From the NCBI RefSeq assembly GCF_029360725.1, contig NZ_JARKMY010000010.1, forward strand, positions 948,431-1,012,430: 64,000 bases of DNA, in the 5' to 3' direction. Numbering within the stretch: the stretch's first letter is position 1; every line of letters starts with the position of its first letter. The notes under the pieces are model-generated. The model saw only the letters and a program-made list of their open reading frames with translations. It did not search any database and was not told where the DNA came from. The position numbers and the translations under genes are program-made. Of this stretch, positions 17,200 to 25,698 are shown in pieces. This stretch comes from Chryseolinea sp. H1M3-3 (GTDB lineage Bacteria > Bacteroidota > Bacteroidia > Cytophagales > Cyclobacteriaceae).

Positions 17200-18057
17200 T
17201 TACCAGTTTATTTTCTTTTGCCACCGGTTTCTAAAATAGATGGCAATTCCGTTCATGCAAAATGTTATCGCCAATAAAACGATAATTGCCGCTGCGCCAT
17301 TTTCTAAAAATCCTTTTTGCGGTCTGGATACCCAATTGAATATTTGCATCGGTAGTACAGTAAACTCATCAAGCGGTGACTGTGCAACAAAAGGTACATA
17401 TGCCAAAGCCCCAATCACAATAAGTGGTGCGGTTTCTCCCACGGCTCTGGACAACGCCAGTATTACCCCTGTAATGATACCTCCTGAAGCGGCAGGCAGT
17501 ATCTGATACCAAATGGTCTGCCATTTCGTGGCACCCATACCGTACGAAGCTTCTCTTAAAGAATTTGGAACCGCCTTGAGCGCTTCACGTGTTGCAACAA
17601 TGATCACCGGCAAAATAAGCAATGACAATGTACATGCGCCTGCTAATAAACTGCTTCCCATATTCAGTGTGCGCACAAAAATTTCGAGGCCCAGCAATCC
17701 GTAGATGATGGAGGGAACTCCTGCCAGGTTTGAAATATTTACTTCTACAATAGCTGCTAACCTGTTTTTCTTTCCATATTCCTGCAAATAAATACCTGCA
17801 GAGATTCCTAACGGTATGGCTATTAGTGCTGTAAGCATCATGATCCAGGCTGTTCCTGTCCAGGCTGTTAATATACCTGCTTTTGAAGATCTACGGGAAG
17901 GAAGACTGGTTAGGAAATCCCAATCAATCCGGCTTATACCATCGCCAAGAATATTGAAAATGAAAATAGCCAGCATGACAAGTCCGAATAACGTGGCAAA
18001 TATTCCAACGTATTTGAAGGAAGTATCTAACAACCGGTTTGTTCGAAGACTATTCAT
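17200..18057 (-). CDS. pstA: Phosphate ABC transporter permease PstA
   Basis: Inner-membrane permease of the phosphate importer, 285 residues with about six helices. The BPD-type coupling motif region reads LREASYGMGATKWQTIWYQILPAASGG (EAA loop, about residues 165-190), and the N-terminal half has GISAGIYLQEYGKKNRL, typical of PstA. It overlaps the end of pstC by 8 bases and is followed by pstB after three bases, so it is a central gene of a tightly coupled operon. Confidence 0.94.
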   Translation of the reverse strand: MNSLRTNRLLDTSFKYVGIFATLFGLVMLAIFIFNILGDGISRIDWDFLTSLPSRRSSKAGILTAWTGTAWIMMLTALIAIPLGISAGIYLQEYGKKNRLAAIVEVNISNLAGVPSIIYGLLGLEIFVRTLNMGSSLLAGACTLSLLILPVIIVATREALKAVPNSLREASYGMGATKWQTIWYQILPAASGGIITGVILALSRAVGETAPLIVIGALAYVPFVAQSPLDEFTVLPMQIFNWVSRPQKGFLENGAAAIIVLLAITFCMNGIAIYFRNRWQKKINW

Positions 18058-18928
18058 ATTGTTCCTGATATTTCTTCTTCAACCTGTAACTGATATTGTT
18101 CAGTAAAAACGTGAATACAAACAGTGAGATGCCAGCCGCAAAAATCGTTTTATATTCAAGTGACCCATGTTGCACGTCCCCAAGGCTCACCTGAACAATA
18201 TATGCAGTGATGGTCTCTACGGCGTCGCGCGGATCAAAAGTTAAGGTGGGCTGCTGGCCTGCTGCAATAGCAACAACCATCGTTTCACCGATGGCTCTTG
18301 AAATCCCAAGAATGATGGATACCAAGATGCCTGAGGAGGCAGCTGGCACCACTACTTTAAAAGCAGTTTGAAAACGTGTGGCCCCCATACCGAATGATGC
18401 TTCGCGTAAAGATTTTGGAACGGCTTGCAGTGCATCTTCGCTTAACGAAGAGATTAAAGGTATGATCATGATGCCCATCACAATACCCGCAGACAAAGCA
18501 TTAAATGTAGATAGACCTGGAATAAATGATTGTAAAAATGGTGTAACTACCGTTAGTGCAAAAAAACCATACACAACGGTTGGGACAGCCGCGAGTGTTT
18601 CCAAGGCGGGTTTGATTGATTTGCGAAATCCTTTTGGCGCATATTCGCTCAAGTAGACTGATATCGTTATGCCAAAAGGCAATGCTGTCAATAAAGCAAT
18701 TAACGTGGTTAGTATTGTACCCGATAGCAAAGGCAAAATACCGTAATGTTTATTCGTGAAAAGAGGAGTCCATTCAACATCGGTAAGAAAACTAAACAGG
18801 GAAACCTCCTGAAAGAAACCCCACGATTCTGAGAGCAGTACATAAATGATGGCCAACGTGGTTAGCACGGTTACCAGACCGCTAAATGCCAGGCCACCTT
18901 CTATGAGCCGTTCGGTTGATTTTTTCAC
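18050..18928 (-). CDS. pstC: Phosphate ABC transporter permease PstC
   Basis: Partner permease of PstA, 292 residues, about six helices. It carries the EAA loop LREASFGMGATRFQTAFKVVVPAAS (about residues 172-196) and the PstC-like stretch ISVYLSEYAPKGFRKSIKP. A periplasmic loop in the first half (LFSFLTDVEWTPLFTNKHYGILPLL) is the expected PstC feature before the second helix. It lies 35 bases after pstS and overlaps pstA by 8 bases. Confidence 0.94.
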   Translation of the reverse strand: MKKSTERLIEGGLAFSGLVTVLTTLAIIYVLLSESWGFFQEVSLFSFLTDVEWTPLFTNKHYGILPLLSGTILTTLIALLTALPFGITISVYLSEYAPKGFRKSIKPALETLAAVPTVVYGFFALTVVTPFLQSFIPGLSTFNALSAGIVMGIMIIPLISSLSEDALQAVPKSLREASFGMGATRFQTAFKVVVPAASSGILVSIILGISRAIGETMVVAIAAGQQPTLTFDPRDAVETITAYIVQVSLGDVQHGSLEYKTIFAAGISLFVFTFLLNNISYRLKKKYQEQYE

Positions 18929-18963
18929 ACTTTATTTGCTTGCCTTAAATGATTACGAGCAGC

Positions 18964-19899
18964 TTATTTTATCGATGAAAATTTTTGAAGGGCTTGCTGA
19001 TAGTCTGCTTGCGGCAGAGGAACATAACCGACATCCGGCACAATAGTCGGCGCGTTTTCCAGATAAAAATCAATAAAAGCAGCCACTTCCGGACGTTTTG
19101 CTGAGGCATTACTTACATATAGAAAAACCGGGCGAGATAGTGGCGAATAAGTTCCATTGCTAATCGTTTCCGGGTCGGGCAACACGGGACCTTTACCGTT
19201 ATCAACACCTATCAATTTTAAACTCTCACTATTTTCGACAAAGTAAGCATATCCAAAAAATCCGATCGCATTCTTATCTCCCATTATACCCTGAACTAAC
19301 ACATTGTCATCTTCACTTGCCGTGTAATCGCCGCGGCTGGACCCAGACTCGCCCACAACTACTTCTGTAAAATAATCATAAGTACCCGACGCTACACCGG
19401 GACCATATAAACGAAACTCGTCGGCTGGCCATTCTGCGCGTATTTGATTCCATCGCGTAATTTTTCCCTGCGCTGCCGGTTCCCAAATTTTCTTCAACTC
19501 CTCAATTGTAATATTCTGAAGCCAGTTGTTTTCCTTATTAACAATTACAGCCAGCCCGTCATAAGCAATTTTTAAATCGGTAAATCCTAGGTTATTATCC
19601 TGACAGGTCTTGGCTTCCTGATCTTTTATTGGGCGAGATGCATTGTTAATGTCTATTTCTCCGCGTCCAAATTTCTTAAAACCTCCGCCGGTTCCCGAAA
19701 CCCCCACCGTCACCCGGATATCCGGCTGGTTAATCCTAAATTCTTCTGCAATTGCTTCAGTGATTGGATATACCGTGCTGGATCCGTCTATTTTAATTTC
19801 ACCTTCCAGCGATTCACTATTTTCTTTTGTGCCTTTAGAGCCGCATGCTGCAATAATTATGGCCAATGCTATCGACAGACACTTTATGATATGTTTCAT
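18964..19899 (-). CDS. pstS: Phosphate-binding lipoprotein PstS
   Basis: Captures phosphate in the periplasm and delivers it to PstCA. The 311-residue precursor has a lipoprotein signal with lipobox IAAC (Cys19). Phosphate-contact motifs of the PstS fold are seen: [17 protein letters not shown] (about residues 38-54), [19 protein letters not shown] (about 66-84) and NNASRPIK, and later [14 protein letters not shown]. It is the first gene of the operon; its 187-base upstream region, shared with a divergent porin gene, contains a -7 promoter element and 11-bp-spaced TTAA repeats that may be a Pho box. Confidence 0.95.
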   Translation of the reverse strand: MKHIIKCLSIALAIIIAACGSKGTKENSESLEGEIKIDGSSTVYPITEAIAEEFRINQPDIRVTVGVSGTGGGFKKFGRGEIDINNASRPIKDQEAKTCQDNNLGFTDLKIAYDGLAVIVNKENNWLQNITIEELKKIWEPAAQGKITRWNQIRAEWPADEFRLYGPGVASGTYDYFTEVVVGESGSSRGDYTASEDDNVLVQGIMGDKNAIGFFGYAYFVENSESLKLIGVDNGKGPVLPDPETISNGTYSPLSRPVFLYVSNASAKRPEVAAFIDFYLENAPTIVPDVGYVPLPQADYQQALQKFSSIK

Positions 19900-19919
19900 A
19901 ACCCATTTTATTTTCGCAG

Positions 19920-19927
19920 CAAAGGTA
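19920..19927 (-). promoter_or_regulatory. Candidate -7 element of the pst promoter
   Basis: TACCTTTG on the minus strand fits the TAnnTTTG consensus and lies 21 bases before the pstS ATG. No -33 TTG is present at the right distance, as expected for an activator-dependent promoter. Confidence 0.45.
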
Positions 19928-19960
19928 AAGGGCTCCCTACGAGTGTATCTATTCCTAATA

Positions 19961-20002
19961 TTAAGTTTGTGTTAAATTAAACCTGGGTTAAATAATCGTT
20001 AA
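19961..20002 (-). promoter_or_regulatory. Candidate Pho box: two pairs of TTAA(C) direct repeats
   Basis: Read on the minus strand, TTAAC or TTAAT units start at 20002, 19991, 19975 and 19964. Spacing is 11, 16 and 11 bases, giving two direct-repeat pairs of the 11-bp period bound by PhoB/OmpR-type regulators. The site lies between pstS and the phosphate porin and could serve both. AT-rich DNA makes chance occurrence possible. Confidence 0.4.
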
Positions 20003-20033
20003 TTAATTATTACTTGTTTTACGGCCTAAACAA

Positions 20034-20052
20034 GTGTACACAAAAGGTACAC
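20034..20052. promoter_or_regulatory. Inverted repeat GTGTAC-N7-GTACAC upstream of porin
   Basis: Perfect 6-bp arms (20034-20039 and 20047-20052) around a 7-base spacer, 35 bases before the porin ATG. It has the size of a dimeric regulator site. No regulator can be named. Confidence 0.35.
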
Positions 20053-20086
20053 GTACTTAACACAACGCTAACTAACCTGGCTAAAG

Positions 20087-21313
20087 ATGAACATGAGACT
20101 AGCAGTTAAAAGACTTGCTTCCGTTGCAATCGTTGTTTACATGTTTGCCGCTCAAAGTGTTGCTCAAGAACAGACTGAAATAAAACAGGAACTCCCCAAG
20201 AAATGGTTCGACACGTTTACAATTCGTGGATATGTTCAAGCACGCTATAACAGATTATTGGAAACAAATCCAGATTTAAAATGCGAGCAATGTGATAGAA
20301 GCTGGGGTAGAAACGGCGGTTTCTTTCTGAGACGCGTACGTATTATTTTTTATGGACAAATCAGCAAGCGGATTTATTACTATATCCAGCCCGACTTTGC
20401 TAGCTCCGCATCTTCTACAGGTCTCAATTTTGGCCAATTACGCGACGCATACTTCGACCTGGGCCTAGATGAGAAAAATGAATTTCGGATCCGGTTAGGT
20501 CAAAGTAAAGTGCCTTTTGGTTTTGAAAACATGCAATCCAGTCAGAATCGTTTGCCGTTAGACAGAAATGATGCGTTGAACAGTGCTTTGAGTAACGAGC
20601 GGGATATGGGTGGATTTTTCTATTGGGCACCGGAAGGGAAACGCAAACTACTTTCAGATCTTGTTAGAGATGGCTTGAAAGGTTCGGGCGATTACGGTGT
20701 TTTTGCTTTTGGCGCATTTAATGGCCAGACAGCAAACAAATCTGATTTGAATAATCAAGTTCATGTCGTAGCCAGGTTCAGCTATCCATTGGAAATCGGT
20801 AACCAAATAATTGAACCCGGCATCCAGGGTTATACCGGTAAGTATGTAATAGCAAAGGATCAGCTTTCAAGTGGTATCAAGACCAATACGGATTTAAATT
20901 ATACCGATCAGCGTGCAGCCCTTTCGTTCATTCTTTATCCCAAACCCTTTGGTATCCAGGCGGAATATAACATCGGTAAAGGGCCAGAATTCAACAAAGC
21001 AACAGATTCGATTGAAGTAAAAAGCCTCCATGGAGGATATGCCACGTTATCGTATATAATAAAGACAAAAAAAGAGCAGTTCTTTATACCCTTTACACGC
21101 TTTCAATATTACGATGGAGGTAAGAAGCATGAACTGGATGCCCGTAGTTATAATGTTCGCGAATTTGAAATAGGCGTAGAATGGCAACCCGTAAAACAGT
21201 TTGAGCTTGTAGCGATGTATACGATTTCCTCCCGCCGGTTTGAAGATTTCATAAAGCAAGAGAATTTCCAGAAAGGCAACTTACTAAGACTGCAAGCACA
21301 AATTAATTTCTGA
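20087..21313 (+). CDS. Phosphate-selective porin OprO/OprP-like
   Basis: Outer-membrane channel for phosphate or polyphosphate, 408 residues. A signal peptide ends at about residue 26 (VAQ, then EQTEIK). The start of the barrel, FTIRGYVQARYNRLLE, and later RRVRIIFYGQISKRIYYYIQPDF and FRIRLGQSKVPFGFENMQSS, match the OprO/P (Porin_O_P) family; the barrel ends in an aromatic strand (LLRLQAQINF). It is divergent from pstS, so the transporter and outer-membrane channel share a regulatory region, which supports the substrate assignment. Two cysteines near residues 65-68 (CEQC) may form a disulphide. Confidence 0.88.
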   Translation: MNMRLAVKRLASVAIVVYMFAAQSVAQEQTEIKQELPKKWFDTFTIRGYVQARYNRLLETNPDLKCEQCDRSWGRNGGFFLRRVRIIFYGQISKRIYYYIQPDFASSASSTGLNFGQLRDAYFDLGLDEKNEFRIRLGQSKVPFGFENMQSSQNRLPLDRNDALNSALSNERDMGGFFYWAPEGKRKLLSDLVRDGLKGSGDYGVFAFGAFNGQTANKSDLNNQVHVVARFSYPLEIGNQIIEPGIQGYTGKYVIAKDQLSSGIKTNTDLNYTDQRAALSFILYPKPFGIQAEYNIGKGPEFNKATDSIEVKSLHGGYATLSYIIKTKKEQFFIPFTRFQYYDGGKKHELDARSYNVREFEIGVEWQPVKQFELVAMYTISSRRFEDFIKQENFQKGNLLRLQAQINF

Positions 21314-21352
21314 TACCTGTCAGTTTAATTCTGGATCTTCAGGCTTCACAAA

Positions 21353-22933
21353 CTAAAATTTATCAGCACTGGCGGATTCGAATGACATTTTGTAGCGCTC
21401 AGGCACAGCGTTAGAAACCATAGAATTAGGAGCGATTGACGGATAAATCTCCTCTAAGGTCTTTACATCATTCATAAAAACCCTCCGGCTAATCTGGTGT
21501 CGGTTCAATTTTCCAGGGCTGTCGATGCCTGCTGCTGCCATGAGTTCAACAAAACTTTCAATAGTATTCTTATGATAGTTTGCTACTCTTACCTTTTTAT
21601 CATCCACTACTAGTCCATCAACCAAAGCAGGGTCTTGTGTAGCAACGCCCGCAGGACACGTATTCTTGTTACATTCCAATGCCTGGATACATCCTAATGC
21701 CATCATCATCGCGCGGGCGCTATTGCACATGTCGGCCCCGAGCGCAATTGCCCTGAGGATTTGAAAACCTGTTAAAATTTTCCCCGATGCGGCCACTTTG
21801 ATCTGATGACGTATGCCAAAGCCCTTTAACATATTATCAACAAAGGCGAGACCGTCAAGTAATGGCATGCCAACAAAATTGGAAAACTCTGGAGGTGCTG
21901 CCCCAGTACCACCTTCACCGCCATCGACGGTTATGAAATCGGGATACAAATTCAGCTCAATCATAGCTTTGCAAACTGAAATAAACTCACTTTTACGTCC
22001 GATGCAAAGCTTAAAACCAACCGGCTTTCCTCCCGATAATTCGCGTAGCTCTTGAACAAATTGTATCAGTTCTTTCGGCGTTGAAAATGCACTATGAAAA
22101 GGAGGTGAAAATACTGTCGTACCAGGTTTTACAAGGCGTATCGCTGCAACCTCGGACGTATTTTTCTTTGCGGGTAAAATACCACCATGTCCTGGCTTTG
22201 CTCCTTGCGATAATTTTAGTTCAATCATTTTTACTTCGGGGCGACTTGCATTTTTTCTAAATGCTTCTGGTGAAAATTTTCCTTCCTCATCACGTGCCCC
22301 AAAATATCCAGTTCCAATTTGCCAAATAATATCTCCCCCTTGTTTAAGATGATAGGGGCTTAATCCACCTTCACCAGTATTGTGCGCAAATGAGCCAATC
22401 TTAGCTCCTGCATTTAAAGCTTCAACGGCATGGCTACTCAAAGAACCAAAGCTCATCGCCGATACATTCAGGATGCTGGCGCTATATGGTTGCTTACAGT
22501 CTTTACTTCCGACCAAAACCCGTGGATGATGGTCTACCGCATGAAAATCTAACGGAACAATGGAATGGCTCATCCATTCATAACCTTCGGCATACACGTC
22601 AAGCTGCGTTCCGAAAGGTGTGGTATCAATTTGTTTTTTGGCGCGTTGGTAAATTACGGAACGGTCGTTTCTGTTAATCGGAGCGCCGTCCGTATCATTT
22701 TCAACGAAATATTGCTGGATTTTAGGACGTAAATCTTCAAACACATATCGCAATCTCCCGAGTAATGGAAAGTTTCTTTTGATAGATTGCTTAGTCTGAA
22801 CCATATCGGCGACACCCATATAAATGAAGGGTGAAACGACGGCTAACAAAAGCACTGCCCAACGCCAAAAAAATGCCCATACTAAAATGGCAAGCACTAC
22901 GGCGATGCTCGCGATAACAAAACCTTTTCTCAT
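21353..22933 (-). CDS. Membrane-anchored glutamate synthase-like FMN protein
   Basis: A 526-residue protein with the FMN-binding (beta/alpha)8 domain of the glutamate synthase large subunit but no amidotransferase domain. Two hydrophobic segments at residues 5-45 anchor it. Synthase motifs follow: MSFGSLSSHAVEALN (about 180-194), NTGEGGLSPYH, ELKLSQGAKPGHGGILPAKK (about 247-266) and DGGEGGTGAAP. The 3Fe-4S ligands are present in the GltB spacing, C-x5-C-x4-C, in CIQALECNKNTCPAGVATQ. Without a glutaminase domain it cannot use glutamine alone; it may accept ammonia or serve another oxidation. This standalone form is widespread but its role is not settled. It has its own well-matched promoter. 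Confidence 0.85.
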   Translation of the reverse strand: MRKGFVIASIAVVLAILVWAFFWRWAVLLLAVVSPFIYMGVADMVQTKQSIKRNFPLLGRLRYVFEDLRPKIQQYFVENDTDGAPINRNDRSVIYQRAKKQIDTTPFGTQLDVYAEGYEWMSHSIVPLDFHAVDHHPRVLVGSKDCKQPYSASILNVSAMSFGSLSSHAVEALNAGAKIGSFAHNTGEGGLSPYHLKQGGDIIWQIGTGYFGARDEEGKFSPEAFRKNASRPEVKMIELKLSQGAKPGHGGILPAKKNTSEVAAIRLVKPGTTVFSPPFHSAFSTPKELIQFVQELRELSGGKPVGFKLCIGRKSEFISVCKAMIELNLYPDFITVDGGEGGTGAAPPEFSNFVGMPLLDGLAFVDNMLKGFGIRHQIKVAASGKILTGFQILRAIALGADMCNSARAMMMALGCIQALECNKNTCPAGVATQDPALVDGLVVDDKKVRVANYHKNTIESFVELMAAAGIDSPGKLNRHQISRRVFMNDVKTLEEIYPSIAPNSMVSNAVPERYKMSFESASADKF

Positions 22934-22952
22934 AATGGTTTAAGGATGATAC

Positions 22953-22980
22953 CAAATATAAGAAATTGAATAAACCACAA
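22953..22980 (-). promoter_or_regulatory. Bacteroidota-type promoter of the glutamate synthase-like gene
   Basis: On the minus strand TTG (22980-22978), a 17-base spacer, and TATATTTG (22960-22953) match the Bacteroidota TTG/TAnnTTTG promoter fully. Transcription should start near 22948, about 15 bases before the ATG at 22933. The best promoter match seen in the window. Confidence 0.6.
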
Positions 22981-23029
22981 GGCACCAGCCAGATGAGAAA
23001 TGCGATCCTCCCTCAGCCATGTAAGTTTT

Positions 23030-24904
23030 TTAATTGTAGAGAATAAAAGATGGAGCCTTTACAAACCGTCCGCTGTACTTTATACGCAAATTAGTAGTAA
23101 CACCAACTTTGAATCGCGATATGTCCTCCACAACATGTGGATAATAGAAGAACTTAAATTCAACAGTGCCAAAAACCAGATTTTCATTCCTCGTTCGCAC
23201 CCCTGAGCCGATTCCAAAAAAAGGTTTATCGTAAAATATATTTCTATTTCTGGGAGCTATGATTGCAACATCGGCGAAGACCAAGGGCGCCAGTCTAAAT
23301 CCTAAAATTTTCCAAGGGGAATAAAGCACCAGTTCATAGCGCGCATGCAGACGTTTAGTGCCTAGAACACTATCGGCAACAAAGCCTTCGAGCCCAAAAC
23401 TTGAATTAATATCTAACAGCGTATTCGTACGTTGATTAAACACATATGTAAAATCCAGATCTGCTGATTGCCTGATTAGAAATTTTTTATAGTGCTTGAT
23501 TTTACTAAATAACTTACCGGAAAGCAGCAAGGTTGCATCTTCCCATCTCCCTTGGTAAGGGAAACCTCCGACCCGAAACGAAAGGGTGTAGAAGTTACCA
23601 CCTGCATGCACAAAAGATTTTTCAGCGTCTACGCCGATATAAGCCCGTTTAAGGTCCAACAGATTTTGCCAACCCGCCAGGATTGACATTGTATGCCCAT
23701 AGGGAACGTCCTCGGTTCGTCCAAACCCGTATACAAACTGTGTTTTATAAAACTCTTGCTTGAAAAACGTAAATGCGCCTAGCCAATACGTGCGACTGTT
23801 GAAAGCAGGATTTAATGAGTCTTGCGTTTGAACCGGTTTTTTCGAGAAATGCTGCTGAAAAATCCTCGCGCTAACAAAGTGCCGGCTTCTGTCTCCGCGA
23901 TTTTGCCGAGCCCCGATATTATAGCCCAGCCACAGATCATTGATTTCGTAACGATAGTTTCTAAAAACAGACTCTTCCAGTTGATAAAAATTCTTTGACC
24001 AGTTGCGACTAAATTCAAGTCCGCCAGCCAGCCGAGAATAAGGTGACACAAGCGGTCGTTCGAGATTCAGGTAATAAGCAGATTCCTCCTCATTTCCATA
24101 ACTACTTCCTGTATTCAGCTGCGTGTATCCAGCCGTAACGTTGATCAAGCTCCCGGCCAGGCTGCTCTTTCGATAGTAAAGCTCATAGCCAAAGTTTGGA
24201 TTCCGGTCTTGATCATAGTGCCCATTGAATTGTAACCGCTGCCCCCAACCCATAAAATTCGCATCATAAATTTTGAACTTCGTTTCGTTAACACCGCGGG
24301 GGTTAAAACTGCCGCCAATACTGAAAACGTCGCGGGTAACCACAAGAACATCTACCGAATCTTGGGTACTCAAAAGAGGCACTACGATAATGCGGGCGTC
24401 AACAATAAAATCAAGATCACGGATATAACGCTCGTTATCCGCTAGCAGATAAGCATTCAACGGTTTTTTCTCCTTAAAAAACACATGGTCGCGTATAACC
24501 CATTCTTTGGATGTGTTATGCAACGTATTACCAATCTTCACCAACCTATTTCTCATATTTTGGGTCGTATCAGTAATGCTTCTCTCGAAGTCTATATGAT
24601 TGATCAATACTTGGCGAATGATTTTTCCTTCAAAGGGTAGGAACGCTTCTTCACTTCGGATAGTAAGAATATCTTGGCCTTCTGGCTCTTGTTTTCGGGT
24701 AACGCCTTTAAGAATCTCCTGGGTTAATTTGGTGTCCTTTACCGCGTCGATAATTCTGTTAGTCGTATCGATTTTGATTATTTCTATGGTATCACCTTGG
24801 ACACCGACACTATCTTTTCCTTCTTTTTCCTGGGCAAATGAGGCCTGAATGACAACATAAAAAAATATTGCCAATGCTGTCCAGAATCTTTTCCAGTAGA
24901 CCAT
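23030..24904 (-). CDS. BamA/TamA-like outer-membrane protein
   Basis: A 624-residue exported protein; signal peptide to about residue 24 (QASFAQ). Residues 75-215 form a mixed alpha/beta region with POTRA-like segments: KIIRQVLINHIDFERSITD, then IVPLLSTQDSVDVLVVTRDVFSIGGS. From about residue 215 to the end it is a beta-barrel with many aromatic strands and a final strand near YSGRFVKAPSFILYN. The layout of one or two POTRA domains plus a 16-stranded barrel fits the Omp85/TamA superfamily, though the RGF motif of BamA is not evident. It is probably an assembly or export factor. The gene lies between nfu and the glutamate synthase-like gene on the same strand. Confidence 0.75.
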   Translation of the reverse strand: MVYWKRFWTALAIFFYVVIQASFAQEKEGKDSVGVQGDTIEIIKIDTTNRIIDAVKDTKLTQEILKGVTRKQEPEGQDILTIRSEEAFLPFEGKIIRQVLINHIDFERSITDTTQNMRNRLVKIGNTLHNTSKEWVIRDHVFFKEKKPLNAYLLADNERYIRDLDFIVDARIIVVPLLSTQDSVDVLVVTRDVFSIGGSFNPRGVNETKFKIYDANFMGWGQRLQFNGHYDQDRNPNFGYELYYRKSSLAGSLINVTAGYTQLNTGSSYGNEEESAYYLNLERPLVSPYSRLAGGLEFSRNWSKNFYQLEESVFRNYRYEINDLWLGYNIGARQNRGDRSRHFVSARIFQQHFSKKPVQTQDSLNPAFNSRTYWLGAFTFFKQEFYKTQFVYGFGRTEDVPYGHTMSILAGWQNLLDLKRAYIGVDAEKSFVHAGGNFYTLSFRVGGFPYQGRWEDATLLLSGKLFSKIKHYKKFLIRQSADLDFTYVFNQRTNTLLDINSSFGLEGFVADSVLGTKRLHARYELVLYSPWKILGFRLAPLVFADVAIIAPRNRNIFYDKPFFGIGSGVRTRNENLVFGTVEFKFFYYPHVVEDISRFKVGVTTNLRIKYSGRFVKAPSFILYN

Positions 24905-24940
24905 TTTACTAAACCCGCGATAATGCCGTGCGCTGCTAAT

Positions 24941-24966
24941 AGAAAAACCCCGCGAGGGCGGGGTTA
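24941..24966 (-). terminator. Terminator after nfu
   Basis: AACCCCGC (24946-24953) and GCGGGGTT (24958-24965) form a GC-rich 8-bp stem with a 4-base loop. On the minus strand it is followed by TTTTTC, giving a standard terminator 15 bases after the nfu stop. Confidence 0.85.
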
Positions 24967-24979
24967 GTTATACTTATTG

Positions 24980-25564
24980 TTAAGAATTTAGGGCTTCAAC
25001 CGATTTAACTTCACCCGGCATCATCCGAGTAAATAAATTCTCGATGCCTGCCTTTAACGTGATCATGGAAGATGGACAACCGCTGCAGGAGCCTTGTAGC
25101 TTAACTTTCACGATACCATCCTGAAAAGAATGGTAAGTGATAGCGCCGCCATCTTGCTCTACTGCAGGCCTGATATATTCCTCTAGAATGGTTTTAATCT
25201 TTTTGATGGCTTCGGTTTCTTCTTCAACCGGCATTGTCTCGCCCTCGTCTTTAATATCGATGATAAGTTTTCCTGACTCGAGATATTTTTTGATATAGTC
25301 TTTGAGTGTATTTTGAATTTCAATCCACTCCAGATCTTCTTTCTTCGTAACAGTTACAAAATTGCCGGCAAAGAAAACGCGCTCTACAAAAGGAAAAGTG
25401 AACAATTCCTTAGCCAATGGTGATATGGACGTACTCTCTGCGTCTGGAAAATCAAAACTTAACCCGTCCGGCACGAGCATATCGTTTACAACAAACTTGA
25501 GAGAATTCGGATTGGGGTTTGACTCCAGGTAAATGTGTATATTTTTTGGAACAGCTTGTAACAT
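24980..25564 (-). CDS. nfu: Nfu-type iron-sulfur cluster scaffold protein
   Basis: Carries and delivers Fe-S clusters to apo-enzymes. The 194 residues have an Nfu N-terminal domain (about residues 8-95, starting IYLESNPNPNSLKFVVN) and a C-terminal NifU domain (about 120-190) with the cluster-binding CSGCPSS motif (CxxC) after VKVKLQG. This two-domain form is standard in Bacteroidota and mitochondria. Many likely clients are in the window (QueG, the glutamate synthase-like protein). It ends at a strong terminator. Confidence 0.93.
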   Translation of the reverse strand: MLQAVPKNIHIYLESNPNPNSLKFVVNDMLVPDGLSFDFPDAESTSISPLAKELFTFPFVERVFFAGNFVTVTKKEDLEWIEIQNTLKDYIKKYLESGKLIIDIKDEGETMPVEEETEAIKKIKTILEEYIRPAVEQDGGAITYHSFQDGIVKVKLQGSCSGCPSSMITLKAGIENLFTRMMPGEVKSVEALNS

Positions 25565-25589
25565 ATCAGTTGGCTTTAACTTGTTAGAA

Positions 25590-25597
25590 CAAAATTA
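25590..25597 (-). promoter_or_regulatory. Candidate -7 element of nfu
   Basis: TAATTTTG on the minus strand fits TAnnTTTG and lies 26 bases before the nfu ATG. No matching -33 element was found. Confidence 0.3.
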
Positions 25598-25698
25598 AAG
25601 AATTTAAGTTCGTGAAGCTTAGCGCGTACCAAATGCGGGGCAAGAATCAAGACTTTTTTTATATTGCTTGAAAAGTACTGTCCCAAAATTACGAAATC

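Noticed and set aside
19900-20086. Possible tRNA or small RNA in the pstS/porin gap
   Set aside because: No cloverleaf, no terminator and no GC-rich stems; only repeats compatible with regulator binding.
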